A DNA stretch of 64,000 bases from an uncultured Saprospiraceae bacterium (GCA_937995755.1 CALKJD010000064.1:1-64000), one strand, 5' to 3'; positions 35,302 through 45,216 are shown, counted from the first letter of the stretch. The notes: generated by a model from the sequence alone, not told the origin. Made by a program: numbers and translations.

Positions 35302-36279
35302 ATGAGTACATCCATCGAGCCTATCCTACAGGATAACCCCAACAGATTTGTTCTGTTTCCTATACAACATGATGATATTTGGAATTTCTATAAAAAATCG
35401 GAAGCGTCATTTTGGACAGCGGAAGAAATAGATTTACACCAAGACTTATCTGACTGGGAAAATAAACTTAGTGATGATGAGAAACACTTTATCAAGCATG
35501 TATTAGCATTTTTCGCAGCGAGTGATGGAATCGTAAACGAAAATCTAGCTGATAATATGGTGACTGATGTCCAGTATACAGAAGCTAAGTTCTTCTACGG
35601 ATTTCAGATCATGATGGAGAATATCCACTCTGAAACTTACTCACTACTCATTGATACTTACATTAAAGACAATGCTGATAAGGATTACCTCTTCAATGCT
35701 ATAGAACACATGCCGTGTGTTGCTAAGAAAGCAGAATGGGCTCTTAGATGGATCGATAATGGATCTTTCGCAGAGAGACTAATTGCATTCGCTGCAGTTG
35801 AAGGAATCTTTTTTTCAGGATCATTCTGTTCTATCTTCTGGTTAAAGAAGAGAGGACTGATGCCAGGACTAACTTTCTCTAATGAGCTAATCAGTAGAGA
35901 TGAAGGTATGCATTGCGATTTTGCTTGTTTGCTGTATAACGAGCATATCGTTAACAAATTGGATAAGTCAGTGATACAAGGTATGATTACAGACTCTGTA
36001 GAGATCGAAAAGGAATTTGTATCTGATGCTCTTCCTGTAGGTCTTATCGGTATGAACTCGGATTTGATGTGCCAGTACATCGAGTTTGTTGCGGATAGAT
36101 TACTTGAGTCATTAGGTAATGATAAAGTATATAACGTTGAGAATCCATTCCCATGGATGGAGCTTATTTCTCTTCAAGGAAAGACAAACTTCTTTGAGAA
36201 GAGAGTAGGTGATTATCAGAAATCAGGAGTGATGGCTGATAAGGATAAGCAAGTGTTTAGCTTGGATGAAGACTTCTAA
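35302..36279 (+). CDS. nrdB: Class I ribonucleotide reductase, beta (radical) subunit
   Basis: The 325-aa di-iron protein generates the radical used by NrdA to reduce ribonucleotides. Metal ligands are visible in [31 protein letters not shown] near residue 104, EGIFFSGSF, and [14 protein letters not shown] near 207. In the eukaryote-like R2 pattern ENIHSE-Y-SLL, the tyrosine (Y113 by my count) is the radical site, so this is a tyrosyl-radical enzyme. The C-terminal tail ends QVFSLDEDF, which docks on the alpha subunit. The last codons form half of a perfect hairpin, listed separately. nrdA follows after 327 bases. Confidence 0.96.
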   Translation: MSTSIEPILQDNPNRFVLFPIQHDDIWNFYKKSEASFWTAEEIDLHQDLSDWENKLSDDEKHFIKHVLAFFAASDGIVNENLADNMVTDVQYTEAKFFYGFQIMMENIHSETYSLLIDTYIKDNADKDYLFNAIEHMPCVAKKAEWALRWIDNGSFAERLIAFAAVEGIFFSGSFCSIFWLKKRGLMPGLTFSNELISRDEGMHCDFACLLYNEHIVNKLDKSVIQGMITDSVEIEKEFVSDALPVGLIGMNSDLMCQYIEFVADRLLESLGNDKVYNVENPFPWMELISLQGKTNFFEKRVGDYQKSGVMADKDKQVFSLDEDF

Positions 36280-36301
36280 ATCTTCCTCGAAGATTTAGAA
36301 G
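36273..36301 (+). repeat. Perfect hairpin across the nrdB stop codon
   Basis: CTTCTAAATCTTC and GAAGATTTAGAAG form a perfect 13-bp inverted repeat with a 3-nt loop (CTC); the nrdB TAA lies inside the left arm. The right arm together with TCCTC recurs at 36340-36357. No T tract follows directly, so this is probably an mRNA 3'-structure rather than a full terminator. Confidence 0.7.
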
Positions 36302-36606
36302 AACGGAAACAAGGCTTTTTCTTGTTTTCGCACCACAAATCCTCGAAGATTTAGAAGGTAGTGTCAAACGAGACATTTCCTCGTATACTACCTCTTCAAA
36401 CTCCTTCACAATTAATTTGAGAAGGAAGCAAAGAAGCCAGAGCCTTCGACAGTTCAAAGCTTCTAACCCACTAAACCAAAATTGTCCCTCGACAGGACTC
36501 AATACAAGTGATTCACTGACCCGGATCACGGACTTCAATCAGAGGTAAGAAAACTGATTGATTTTATGAAAACTACATTATTTAATCTCCTAAACTCAAC
36601 CCAACA
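36280..36606. repeat. Hairpin-rich nrdB-nrdA spacer with dispersed-repeat-like core
   Basis: No gene is present; the listed minus ORF (93 aa, containing SLVLSPVEGQ) is the translation of a repeat. Structures in order: a 13-bp hairpin over the nrdB stop; CGGAAACAAG/CTTGTTTTCG (36304-36330, 10 bp with one wobble); and a direct copy of TCCTCGAAGATTTAGAAG (36340-36357). A nested structure GTAGT...ACTAC with inner ACGAG/CTCGT follows, then TCCTTC/GAAGGA. Two copies of a CnTCGACAG core lie at 36443-36460 and 36487-36505. Last comes TCAATCAG/CTGATTGA (36535-36561). The TCGACAGGACTCAATACAAG stretch resembles intergenic repeats seen in many bacterial genomes. Confidence 0.6.
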
Positions 36607-39006
36607 ATGCAAGTATTAAAAAGAACTGGCAAGAAAGAAGCAGTAAGTTTTGACAAGATAACAGCAAGAGTAAAGAAACTTTGTTATGGATTAGATAGTA
36701 ACTTTATAGATCCTATCGGTATTGCAATGAAAGTAGTACAAGGACTCTATGATGGAGTAACTACCACTGAACTAGATAACCTAGCAGCAGAGACAGCGGC
36801 ATCAATGGCGACTAATCACCCAGATTATGCACAATTAGCAGCTCGTATCTCTACTTCTAATCTTCATAAAAATACAGATAAGTCTTTCTCTAAAACGATA
36901 CAAAGATTATACGATTATATAGATCCTAAGACTGGTGATAAAGCTGGACTTATCGGAGATGATACTTATAAAGTAATCATGGATAATAAAGCAAAGTTAA
37001 ACTCTGCTATTATTTACGATAGAGATTACAACTTTGACTTCTTTGGATTCAAGACATTAGAAAGATCATACCTACTAAGATGTGATGGTCAAGTAGTAGA
37101 GCGTCCACAACATATGTTGATGAGAGCAGCTGTAGGTATTCATGGTACAGATATCGATTCTGCCATTGAGACGTATAACTATATGTCTGAGAAATGGTTT
37201 ATCCACGCAACACCTACATTATTTAATGCAGGTACGCCTAAGCCTCAGTTATCTTCTTGTTTCTTATTAACGGCTACAGATGATAGTATCAGTGGTATAT
37301 TCGAAACATTAACAAGATGTGCTAAGATATCTCAGTCAGCTGGTGGTATCGGATTAAGCATACACAATATAAGAGCTAAAGGATCATACATCAAAGGTAC
37401 TGGTGGTACTTCTAATGGTATCGTACCAATGCTAAAAGTATTTAACGATACGGCTAGATATGTAGATCAAGGTGGAGGAAAGCGTAAAGGAGCATTTGCT
37501 ATCTATCTTGAACCATGGCATGCAGATATTCATGACTTCTTAGATCTTAAGAAGAACCATGGTAAAGAAGAGATGAGAGCAAGAGATTTATTCTATGCTA
37601 TGTGGATCTCTGATTTATTTATGAAGAGAGTGCAAGAAGGTGCGGATTGGTCATTATTCTGTCCTAATGAAGCTCCAGGTCTTCAAGATTGCTACGGTGC
37701 AGAATTCGAAGCATTATATACTAAGTACGAAAACGAAGGTAGAGCTCGTAAGACAATTAAAGCTCAAGAACTATGGTTCGCAATACTAGAATCTCAAATA
37801 GAGACAGGAACGCCATATATCTTATACAAAGATGCGGCAAACGAAAAGTCTAATCAAAAGAACTTAGGAACGATCAAATCATCTAACCTATGTACTGAGA
37901 TTATGGAGTACACGAGTAAGGATGAAGTAGCGGTATGTAACCTAGCATCTATCTCATTACCGAAGTTTGTCAATGAGGAAACTCAGACATTTGATTTCGA
38001 GAAATTACATGAAGTAACAAGAGTGATCACAAAGAATCTTAATAAGATTATTGATGTGAATTACTATCCAGTAATAGAAGCACAAAACTCTAATTTCCGT
38101 CACCGTCCTATCGGAATCGGAGTACAAGGTTTAGCGGATGCTTACATGATGCTACGTATGCCATTTGATGGTGCAGAAGCGAAGCAACTAAACAAAGATA
38201 TATTTGAGACTATCTATCATGGATCAGTAACTGAATCTAATGCTCTAGCAGCAAAAGAGGGTTCTTATGAGACATTCGAAGGATCACCAGCAAGCCAAGG
38301 GATACTTCAGTTTGATATGTGGAACGTAACACCATCAGGAAGATACGATTGGGCTAAGACTAAAGCAGATATTAAGAAAGACGGTATGCGTAACAGTCTA
38401 TTATTAGCTCCAATGCCGACAGCATCTACATCTCAGATATTGGGTAACAATGAATGTTTTGAGCCATACACTTCCAATATTTACTCTAGACGAACATTGT
38501 CAGGAGAATATGTAATCATCAATCGTCACTTACTCAAAGATCTAATAAAATTAGGTGTTTGGAATGATGAGATGAAGCAAAACTTAATTGCAGCGAATGG
38601 ATCTATCCAAGAGTTAGATTTACCGCAAGACATCAAAGATCTCTACAAAACAGTTTGGGAGATTAGCCAGAAAAATATAATCGATCAATCAGCAGATAGA
38701 GGAGCATACATCTGCCAGAGTCAGAGTCTCAATCTATTCGTAGAGAATCCTAACTTTGGTAAATTGAGTTCTATGCACTTTTACGCATGGAAAGCAGGTC
38801 TAAAGACAGGAATGTATTACCTAAGATCAAAAGCCGCTGTAGATCCTATTAAATTTACATTAGATAAGCAGCACCAAAGAGTACAAGCGAAAGCTACTGC
38901 CGGTGTAACAGATCTGCCAGAAGGTTCTGATCCTATCCCAGAAGAAGTGTATGCGGAAGGTGAAGTGTGTACTATGGAAGACGGATGTCTAAGCTGTGGA
39001 GCATAG
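36607..39006 (+). CDS. nrdA: Class I ribonucleotide reductase, alpha (catalytic) subunit
   Basis: The 799-aa protein reduces nucleoside diphosphates for DNA synthesis. An N-terminal ATP-cone (about 1-90, [23 protein letters not shown]) gives overall allosteric control. The catalytic barrel follows, with [19 protein letters not shown] near residue 205, the active-site Cys region [12 protein letters not shown] near 425, and [23 protein letters not shown] near 600. The C-terminal redox pair is in [12 protein letters not shown] at the very end. It follows nrdB in the same direction, but a 327-bp structured spacer suggests separate control. A terminator follows. Confidence 0.97.
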   Translation: MQVLKRTGKKEAVSFDKITARVKKLCYGLDSNFIDPIGIAMKVVQGLYDGVTTTELDNLAAETAASMATNHPDYAQLAARISTSNLHKNTDKSFSKTIQRLYDYIDPKTGDKAGLIGDDTYKVIMDNKAKLNSAIIYDRDYNFDFFGFKTLERSYLLRCDGQVVERPQHMLMRAAVGIHGTDIDSAIETYNYMSEKWFIHATPTLFNAGTPKPQLSSCFLLTATDDSISGIFETLTRCAKISQSAGGIGLSIHNIRAKGSYIKGTGGTSNGIVPMLKVFNDTARYVDQGGGKRKGAFAIYLEPWHADIHDFLDLKKNHGKEEMRARDLFYAMWISDLFMKRVQEGADWSLFCPNEAPGLQDCYGAEFEALYTKYENEGRARKTIKAQELWFAILESQIETGTPYILYKDAANEKSNQKNLGTIKSSNLCTEIMEYTSKDEVAVCNLASISLPKFVNEETQTFDFEKLHEVTRVITKNLNKIIDVNYYPVIEAQNSNFRHRPIGIGVQGLADAYMMLRMPFDGAEAKQLNKDIFETIYHGSVTESNALAAKEGSYETFEGSPASQGILQFDMWNVTPSGRYDWAKTKADIKKDGMRNSLLLAPMPTASTSQILGNNECFEPYTSNIYSRRTLSGEYVIINRHLLKDLIKLGVWNDEMKQNLIAANGSIQELDLPQDIKDLYKTVWEISQKNIIDQSADRGAYICQSQSLNLFVENPNFGKLSSMHFYAWKAGLKTGMYYLRSKAAVDPIKFTLDKQHQRVQAKATAGVTDLPEGSDPIPEEVYAEGEVCTMEDGCLSCGA

Positions 39007-39032
39007 ACTTTCACTGATCTATAAATAATAAC

Positions 39033-39065
39033 AAAAGCCATCTAGTTTTTACTGGATGGCTTTTT
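39033..39065 (+). terminator. Terminator of nrdA
   Basis: AAAAGCCATCTAG pairs with CTGGATGGCTTTTT (one G-T pair) around a 6-nt loop, ending in T5. It starts 27 bases after the nrdA stop. Confidence 0.9.
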
Positions 39066-39226
39066 AGTTTATAAGTTGATTTATTACCTGTAGATGAAAT
39101 TACTCAGATGTATTAAAACGTTTGATTACTAATTCGTTAATTTCTGGCAGTAAATTTTTAGTATTTAAAATCTAAATGATTAAAATAAGTGGTCGCTATT
39201 AAAGGTGGGGAACACAGATGAAAAGT

Positions 39227-39258
39227 GTGCCAACCAAAATTTAAATAATAGTTGGCAC
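39227..39258. repeat. Inverted repeat GTGCCAAC / GTTGGCAC
   Basis: A perfect 8-bp inverted repeat with a 16-nt AT-rich spacer. No T tract follows. It could be an operator or an RNA hairpin; no adjacent gene explains it. Confidence 0.5.
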
Positions 39259-39585
39259 TAAAATAAATATTGCACATATTTAGGACTTATGTAATAAGTA
39301 TTAACAAAGGGCTTATTACTTTTTTTTTAAGTATTAGTTATACCATTAAAGGAATAGGTGTTATTCTACTAATAGGTAATTACTTATTTTTTGATATTTT
39401 GATCTCTTATTACTTACGCGATTAGGTAAGTCAACCAACCAGTATGGTTGCCACAATATTTATAGGAGTATATTGTTTATTTAATCAGTAATCTATTTTT
39501 ATATTTCAATTGAAGTGTTGTTCTTTCAATCTCTATTACAATTATAAGTCATAATATCGCTCATAATAATGAGGTGCGTCAATTT

Positions 39586-39600
39586 TGAGAATGATTCTCA
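39586..39600. promoter_or_regulatory. Fur-box-like palindrome
   Basis: TGAGAATGATTCTCA is a perfect 7-1-7 palindrome of the Fur/Zur/PerR class (the classic form is TGATAATnATTATCA). It lies 73 bases past the end of the minus-strand uvrA-like gene, and no plus-strand gene follows for 5 kb. Confidence 0.5.
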
Positions 39601-39673
39601 TCACTTTCATAGAAGCTAATATTCTTCTTAAAACGTAAATTACGATAAGATGTAAAGTGGAGTTTTTACATTT

Positions 39674-42600
39674 TTAAAAGGGATAAAGAGCACCACCATC
39701 CTCACCACTGCCAGGCCCCAACGTAATTACTCGATCTGCCGCTCCAATCAAAGTTTCATTATGCTCAATAAACATTACCGTATCTCCTAGATCTACTAAA
39801 GATTGGAAGACATCAATCAACTGTAGTATATCAAAGTAATGTAATCCTGTACTAGGCTCATCGAAAAGATATAACGTAGCACCTGTCCGACTTCCTATCA
39901 TACTCGATGCCAATTTGAGACGCTGAGCTTCTCCTCCAGATAAGGTGTTAGCTGCTTGTCCAAGGAGTAGATGTCCTACGCCTACTTGTTGTAAGGTACT
40001 TAGCTTTTTTGTTATTGTTTCATCCTCGAAAAAATCGACGGACTCTAACACAGTCATTTGTAATATATCGCCTATAGATCGATCCTTTAGCTTACAATCT
40101 AGAATGGAATTATTATATCTCATACCCTTACAGCGGTCACAAGTGAGCCAGATGTCACTCATGAAGTCCATACTTGTTTTTAGTTTGCCATGACCATTGC
40201 AAGTTGGGCATTTCCCTTTTTTGCTTAGATATGAAAAATCCGCTTTTTTAAATCCTAAATCTTTGGCTTTATCTGTTTTTGAATATATGGATTTGATGTG
40301 ATCCATGATGCCAGTAAGGGTTAGGGGAGTGCTCAATCTACTTTGTGCGCTGGCTTCTTGATCTATGAGTAAGACTTTTGTAAATTGACCCATTCCGAAT
40401 ATGGAGGCACAATTCGTCGGTCTACCTTTACTCCATGAGCGATACAATACATCTCTTATCAGACTAGACTTTCCACTACCAGATACACCTTTGATGGCTG
40501 TGATCTGTTCAGTGTAAAAAGTTACATCTATTGATTTTAGGTTGTTGGCAGTGGCAGCTTTGACACCAAAGGATTGACCGTCTTTATTTTCTATTCTTGT
40601 TTTTGGGTGAGTAAGTAATTGCTCTTCTTGGAACATTTTATAAGTCACAGATTCTTGGGCTTGATGGATATTAGCTACGGTACCTTGATAGATGACTTCG
40701 CCACCCAACTTTCCAGCGCCAGGTCCCATCTCTATCAGATAATCTGCATTACGGATGAAAGACGAATCGTGCTCTACAACTATTACTGTATTGCCATTCT
40801 TTACAATTTGTTGAAGTAGTTTTGTTAAGACTTTGATTTGCTCAGAATCTAATCCTATTGTAGGTTCGTCTAATACATAGCTAACTCCAAATAATTTTGA
40901 GGAGAGTTGACCAGCTAATGTAACTCTCTGTCGTTCTCCGCCTGACAATGTACTTGCAGATCGAGTTATGTTTAAGTATCCCAAGCCTAGATCCACGATG
41001 GTCTGTAGCGAATTGATTACAGATGGTAACACTACTTTGCTGATAGCTAATATTACTGGATCTATTTTAGGGGTTTTGTTTTCACTATCTGTTAGTGTAG
41101 ATTGTATCAATGCTAGACAAGAAGAAATACTCAATTGTGAAAGCTCATGAATATTGCGCCCCAAGAAATTAATATTTAGTAACTCTAACTTTAAACGACT
41201 GCCATTACAACTCGGACACTTAACGTTATGGAGTAATTCTTCTACCGATTTGATGTTTTTATTATTTCTTTTTCTCTCATATTCATCATTGATGTAGTGG
41301 CATAGTCCAACCCATTTTGCTTTTAGATTTTGTGAGCCACTTCTTGATTTTGTGATGTATTTCCAAGTGACATCATATATGGTGTCTCCAGTTCCATATA
41401 GGACTACATCACGTATTTCATCATCTAACTCATTCCATGGTTTATCTATATCATAGTCTTTCTGTTTAGCGACTTCTTTGAGTGTTGCTATGAATTGACC
41501 ATTGATATCGGCATAGTATCCGATGGCTTTATTACTTGACACAGCACCTTCGAATATGGAATGATCATGTGATACGATTATAGCAGAGGGATCGCATTTT
41601 TTTAATGTTCCTATCCCAGCACACACTGTACATGCACCTAAGTGATGGTTGTATGAGAAATGCTGTGCGGTATAGATATGGCTTTCATGTTGAGCGATAC
41701 GAGAATACAATAGACGAAAAGCATCATACACTCCAGATAATGTTCCTACCGTAGATCTCGCTGAAGGACTTCCGCCTTTTCGATTGATACCAATGGCTGG
41801 CCCTAGACCAGAAAACGAAGTAATTCGCGCTTCACTATTTTGCTGTAGAAAACTTCTGTTGTAAGTAGAAAGTGATTCTGTAAATCGCGCATTAGATTCT
41901 GCAAATATAGTATCATAAACTAATGACGATTTTCCACTCCCAGAAACACCAGTCACTACAGTCAATTGGTTTTTCGGTATTCGTACATCAATGTTCTTAA
42001 GGCCATGAGTAGTAACACCGTTCAATATTATCTCATTAGTGTTATCGGAACATTTAGTATTAATGTTAGGTTGAGTAAGATCATAAGGCTTAGTTGGGTC
42101 TCCTAACTCAATATGCCAATCACTCATTTCGATGATGGATTCATCTTGCTCAATGCAGACGATCGTATTTCCTTTTTGCTTTATCCGATCAAATAACATT
42201 AACAACGTTTGTATATCATCATAATGCAAACCTATACTAGGTTCTATGATAATGTATATTGTATCTCCAGAATCGCGTTTCTGTAATTGATTCGCAATTT
42301 TTATTCGCTGAGCTTCTCCTCCAGAAAGAGTAGTAGAGGATTGTCCAAGTCTCAGGTAGCCGAGTCCAATATCTTGTAGGATCTGGAGACCTACAAGTAT
42401 TTTATTTTGATCTGAAAAAAAGGTAATCGCTTCATCAATGGATAATTGATAGACATCTGCGATTGACTTTTCTAAATACTTTATCTTAATTGTCTCTTCA
42501 TTGAATCGATCTCCATTGCAGGTGCCACACACCAATTCAACATTGCCTAAGAAATGCATTCCGATCTGAGTTTTTCCTGCACCTTGACAAGTTTCACATC

Positions 42601-44458
42601 TACCACCTTTATTATTAAATGAAAATCTTGATTTTGTAAATCCTTGTACTTTAGAATCAGGAATAGACGCATAAAGATCTCTTATATGGTCAGATATTCC
42701 GAGGTAGGTTGCAGGATTACTTCTTGGCGTTTTGCCAATAGGTGAATGATCAATAAATATAAGTTGATTAATTGCATCTAGATGAGTGTGGCTTTTGACT
42801 TTTATAGTACCTTCTATTTCTTGACCCAAATGCTGCTGTACTGCTTTGAGTAAAGTGCCTTTCACCAAACTAGTTTTTCCTACTCCTGACTTTCCGCTGA
42901 CTACGTTTAATTTTCCGATTTGAAACTCTACGTCTAGGTGATTGAGGTTGCGCTCGTGGCAACCTATGAGTTGAATAGTCTTAATCGGTTCATTATTCTT
43001 TTCGGAATCTAGGCTAGATTTAGTTTTATCATGTCTTGGATTTGCAGTTGACTTTTGGATCGCTCTATATGTTGGACTTAATTTGTTCAGTTCTTCTTTC
43101 TGAGAAAATTCTGAATATGAACCATTGAAAACTACTTCACCACCATCAACACCAGCTCCTGGTCCGATCTCTATAATATGCTCTGCACTAGTGATCGTAT
43201 CTAGGTCATGCTCTACGACGATTACAGTATTACCTTTTTGGACAAGTCGTTTGAAGTGATGAATTAATACTTTGTTTTCTTGTGGATGTAAGCCTATACT
43301 TGGCTCATCAAAAACGTATAGTACATCACTCAGCGGCACCAAAATCTGATTAGCTAATCGAATCCTTTGTATCTCACTTGCACGAAGCGTTTTTGCAGAT
43401 CGACCCAAAGTTAAGTGACCTAATCCTAGCTCTTCTAGTAAGTCTACTTGCGCTTCTATTTTATTAATGATTTCATTAGCTACTGTCTTCCAAGCATACG
43501 TTTGTATCCAAGACTTAAGTTCTCTTAGTTTCCAAGTCACCACCTCCGTTAGAGATTTATCATATACCTTCACGGAGCGTGCGAGATCATTAAGTCTTGT
43601 ACCTTTACAATCTGGACAAGTCACAGCATGCACATACTTCAGAATATTTGCATTGCGATCTCTGCGAAGTATATCTGACATAATGGGTATCATACCTTTA
43701 TAATGTCCTTCTTCACGTGGTTTCGCTTTGATGCCTGTCCACTTTAGCCGTGATTCCAAGCTGTGCTTTCCAAATGGTACTTTGATCTTGTCACTTCCAT
43801 GAAGGATTATTTTCTGTTGTGCTGATGTCAGTTCATTCCAAGGTATATCTACATTGAATCCTTCGGCCTCGCATACTTGATTGAGTACATCGATAGTTAC
43901 CTGTGAGTACATGATATATCTATTGGGTAATGTTGGTGCTAGTGCACCTTCTCGTATCGTTTTTTCTGGATGAGTGATTAGTCGATTGAGATCTATCTGC
44001 TCTTCTTTACCGATACCATTACATCTAATACATTTACCTACTACAGAGTTGAAAGAAAACAATGCTCTTGATAGCTCAATATCTTGGTTGGTCTTACCTG
44101 TCCGCGCATATAGTAGCCGCAATAGATCATAGAGATCTGACATAGTCCCCACCGTAGATCTTGCATGCATACCTGTGGTGCGTTGTCCAATGGCAATGAC
44201 TGGACTTAGCCCTTCGAGTACATCGACATCAGGGCGATTGAGCTTGCCCATAAACTGACGTGCAAATGAGGGGAGTGTTTCAAAATATCTACGTTGTCCT
44301 TCTTTTGATATAATTTCTGAAACAAGGCTAGATTTACCTGAGCCGGAGACGCCTGTAACCACTATAAATTTATGATGAGGAATACACAACGAGATATTTT
44401 TCAGGTTGTTGGTTCTCGCACCTCGTATAACTATCTCTGGGCTCTTCTTAGATGACAT
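39674..44458 (-). CDS. uvrA: Double-length UvrA (tandem fusion, four ABC nucleotide-binding domains)
   Basis: At 1594 aa this is about twice a normal UvrA. Residues 1-805 and 806-1594 are two complete UvrA-like units, each with two ABC domains, two Cys4-type zinc modules (for example CIRCNGIG...CPDCKG and CETCQGAG...CGTCNG) and no UvrB-binding insertion, as in class II UvrAs. Walker A motifs lie near 36, 522, 837 and 1324. Unit 2 is canonical throughout (LSGGE signatures, LDEPTIGLD, FDEPSTGLH). Unit 1 is not: its first signature reads LRASE (near 358), its second Walker B reads YIIIEPS (near 735), and its second H-loop reads IEQD. UvrA2-like proteins act in DNA damage tolerance or drug resistance; the role of this fusion is not established. 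Confidence 0.93.
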   Translation of the reverse strand: MSSKKSPEIVIRGARTNNLKNISLCIPHHKFIVVTGVSGSGKSSLVSEIISKEGQRRYFETLPSFARQFMGKLNRPDVDVLEGLSPVIAIGQRTTGMHARSTVGTMSDLYDLLRLLYARTGKTNQDIELSRALFSFNSVVGKCIRCNGIGKEEQIDLNRLITHPEKTIREGALAPTLPNRYIMYSQVTIDVLNQVCEAEGFNVDIPWNELTSAQQKIILHGSDKIKVPFGKHSLESRLKWTGIKAKPREEGHYKGMIPIMSDILRRDRNANILKYVHAVTCPDCKGTRLNDLARSVKVYDKSLTEVVTWKLRELKSWIQTYAWKTVANEIINKIEAQVDLLEELGLGHLTLGRSAKTLRASEIQRIRLANQILVPLSDVLYVFDEPSIGLHPQENKVLIHHFKRLVQKGNTVIVVEHDLDTITSAEHIIEIGPGAGVDGGEVVFNGSYSEFSQKEELNKLSPTYRAIQKSTANPRHDKTKSSLDSEKNNEPIKTIQLIGCHERNLNHLDVEFQIGKLNVVSGKSGVGKTSLVKGTLLKAVQQHLGQEIEGTIKVKSHTHLDAINQLIFIDHSPIGKTPRSNPATYLGISDHIRDLYASIPDSKVQGFTKSRFSFNNKGGRCETCQGAGKTQIGMHFLGNVELVCGTCNGDRFNEETIKIKYLEKSIADVYQLSIDEAITFFSDQNKILVGLQILQDIGLGYLRLGQSSTTLSGGEAQRIKIANQLQKRDSGDTIYIIIEPSIGLHYDDIQTLLMLFDRIKQKGNTIVCIEQDESIIEMSDWHIELGDPTKPYDLTQPNINTKCSDNTNEIILNGVTTHGLKNIDVRIPKNQLTVVTGVSGSGKSSLVYDTIFAESNARFTESLSTYNRSFLQQNSEARITSFSGLGPAIGINRKGGSPSARSTVGTLSGVYDAFRLLYSRIAQHESHIYTAQHFSYNHHLGACTVCAGIGTLKKCDPSAIIVSHDHSIFEGAVSSNKAIGYYADINGQFIATLKEVAKQKDYDIDKPWNELDDEIRDVVLYGTGDTIYDVTWKYITKSRSGSQNLKAKWVGLCHYINDEYERKRNNKNIKSVEELLHNVKCPSCNGSRLKLELLNINFLGRNIHELSQLSISSCLALIQSTLTDSENKTPKIDPVILAISKVVLPSVINSLQTIVDLGLGYLNITRSASTLSGGERQRVTLAGQLSSKLFGVSYVLDEPTIGLDSEQIKVLTKLLQQIVKNGNTVIVVEHDSSFIRNADYLIEMGPGAGKLGGEVIYQGTVANIHQAQESVTYKMFQEEQLLTHPKTRIENKDGQSFGVKAATANNLKSIDVTFYTEQITAIKGVSGSGKSSLIRDVLYRSWSKGRPTNCASIFGMGQFTKVLLIDQEASAQSRLSTPLTLTGIMDHIKSIYSKTDKAKDLGFKKADFSYLSKKGKCPTCNGHGKLKTSMDFMSDIWLTCDRCKGMRYNNSILDCKLKDRSIGDILQMTVLESVDFFEDETITKKLSTLQQVGVGHLLLGQAANTLSGGEAQRLKLASSMIGSRTGATLYLFDEPSTGLHYFDILQLIDVFQSLVDLGDTVMFIEHNETLIGAADRVITLGPGSGEDGGALYPF

Positions 44459-44634
44459 TCGGCGAAATTAAGGAAATAAGATTTGTTGAAATTGCTCTAG
44501 GTCTGATATATACGCTTTTTCATTAAATGCAAGCGTATTTGTAGTTTACTGCTGTCTTAGTGATAAAATGAACTCAATAATAGCGTAATTCGCAAATCTG
44601 AATTATTAAATGACCTTATAAAAGGTAGACAACA

Positions 44635-45111
44635 ATGGAACAACTCACTAACAGGGCTTTGATTAGTCGACTATATAGCTCCGCAATTGAGCAGCTGGAG
44701 GATGCACATTATGATGCTCAAAATTGGTCAGAATGGTATCATGCGGTACAAGCCTTATCAGGCGCTGAAAAGATGGTTTTTGTGATTGTAAAAATGAATC
44801 AAACCGTAACCAATGGTGGTTTTGCAGAGTTTTATGAGAAATCATTTGGGATATTTGCACCTGAAGTTATATACGTGTTGAACGAGATCAAGGCTACGGC
44901 TAGCGCAGAAATCGTATCTAGCTCACTACCAGTAGTTAATCCTAACGGTCTTTTGGATGATGAGTATAAAGAGTTTGTCTTCAATATTCAACTCTCTGAT
45001 GCACAGAAGACGCAGCTACAATCTCAGGATATACTCTACGACTCATTACAAGACGTTGAGAACCTAGAAGATCTCTTAGGCGATTACTTACAAGTAATGA
45101 TCAAAGGATAG
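44635..45111 (+). CDS. DMP19/DUF4375-like protein
   Basis: The 158-aa cytoplasmic protein contains the family-type block VTNGGFAEFYEKSFGIFAPEVIYVLNEI (about 58-87), preceded by a helix with QALSGAEKMVFVIVKMNQ. This 'xNGGFxxFxxN' pattern is that of the DMP19-like (DUF4375) domain. DMP19 itself is known as a DNA-mimic protein in Neisseria, but most family members have no known role. The acidic C-terminus (QDVENLEDLLGDYL) is compatible with DNA mimicry but does not show it. It is divergent from the double uvrA gene, 176 bases away. Confidence 0.78.
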   Translation: MEQLTNRALISRLYSSAIEQLEDAHYDAQNWSEWYHAVQALSGAEKMVFVIVKMNQTVTNGGFAEFYEKSFGIFAPEVIYVLNEIKATASAEIVSSSLPVVNPNGLLDDEYKEFVFNIQLSDAQKTQLQSQDILYDSLQDVENLEDLLGDYLQVMIKG

Positions 45112-45216
45112 GCATTAGATTGTCTGTTTAGCCATTTACAGTAGGTAATGTCAAAACAAAGAATGGCTAAGCTTTCACTTTAGATCGCTTTATTCATTGG
45201 TTGTCGGAATACACAT

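Larger units (their letters stand above)
39007..39673. other. Long AT-rich non-coding region between nrdA and the double UvrA gene
   Basis: No reading frame longer than a few dozen codons is convincing. The region holds the nrdA terminator, an 8-bp inverted repeat GTGCCAAC/GTTGGCAC (39227-39258), and a CAACCAACCAGT motif with its own hairpin (39432-39450). A Fur-box-like palindrome follows at 39586-39600. It looks like a regulatory region whose gene has been lost, or the site of a small RNA. Confidence 0.5.

Noticed and set aside
36257-36538. 93-aa minus-strand ORF containing SLVLSPVEGQ
   Set aside because: The peptide is the usual translation of an intergenic repeat; the ORF also covers several hairpins and the nrdB end.
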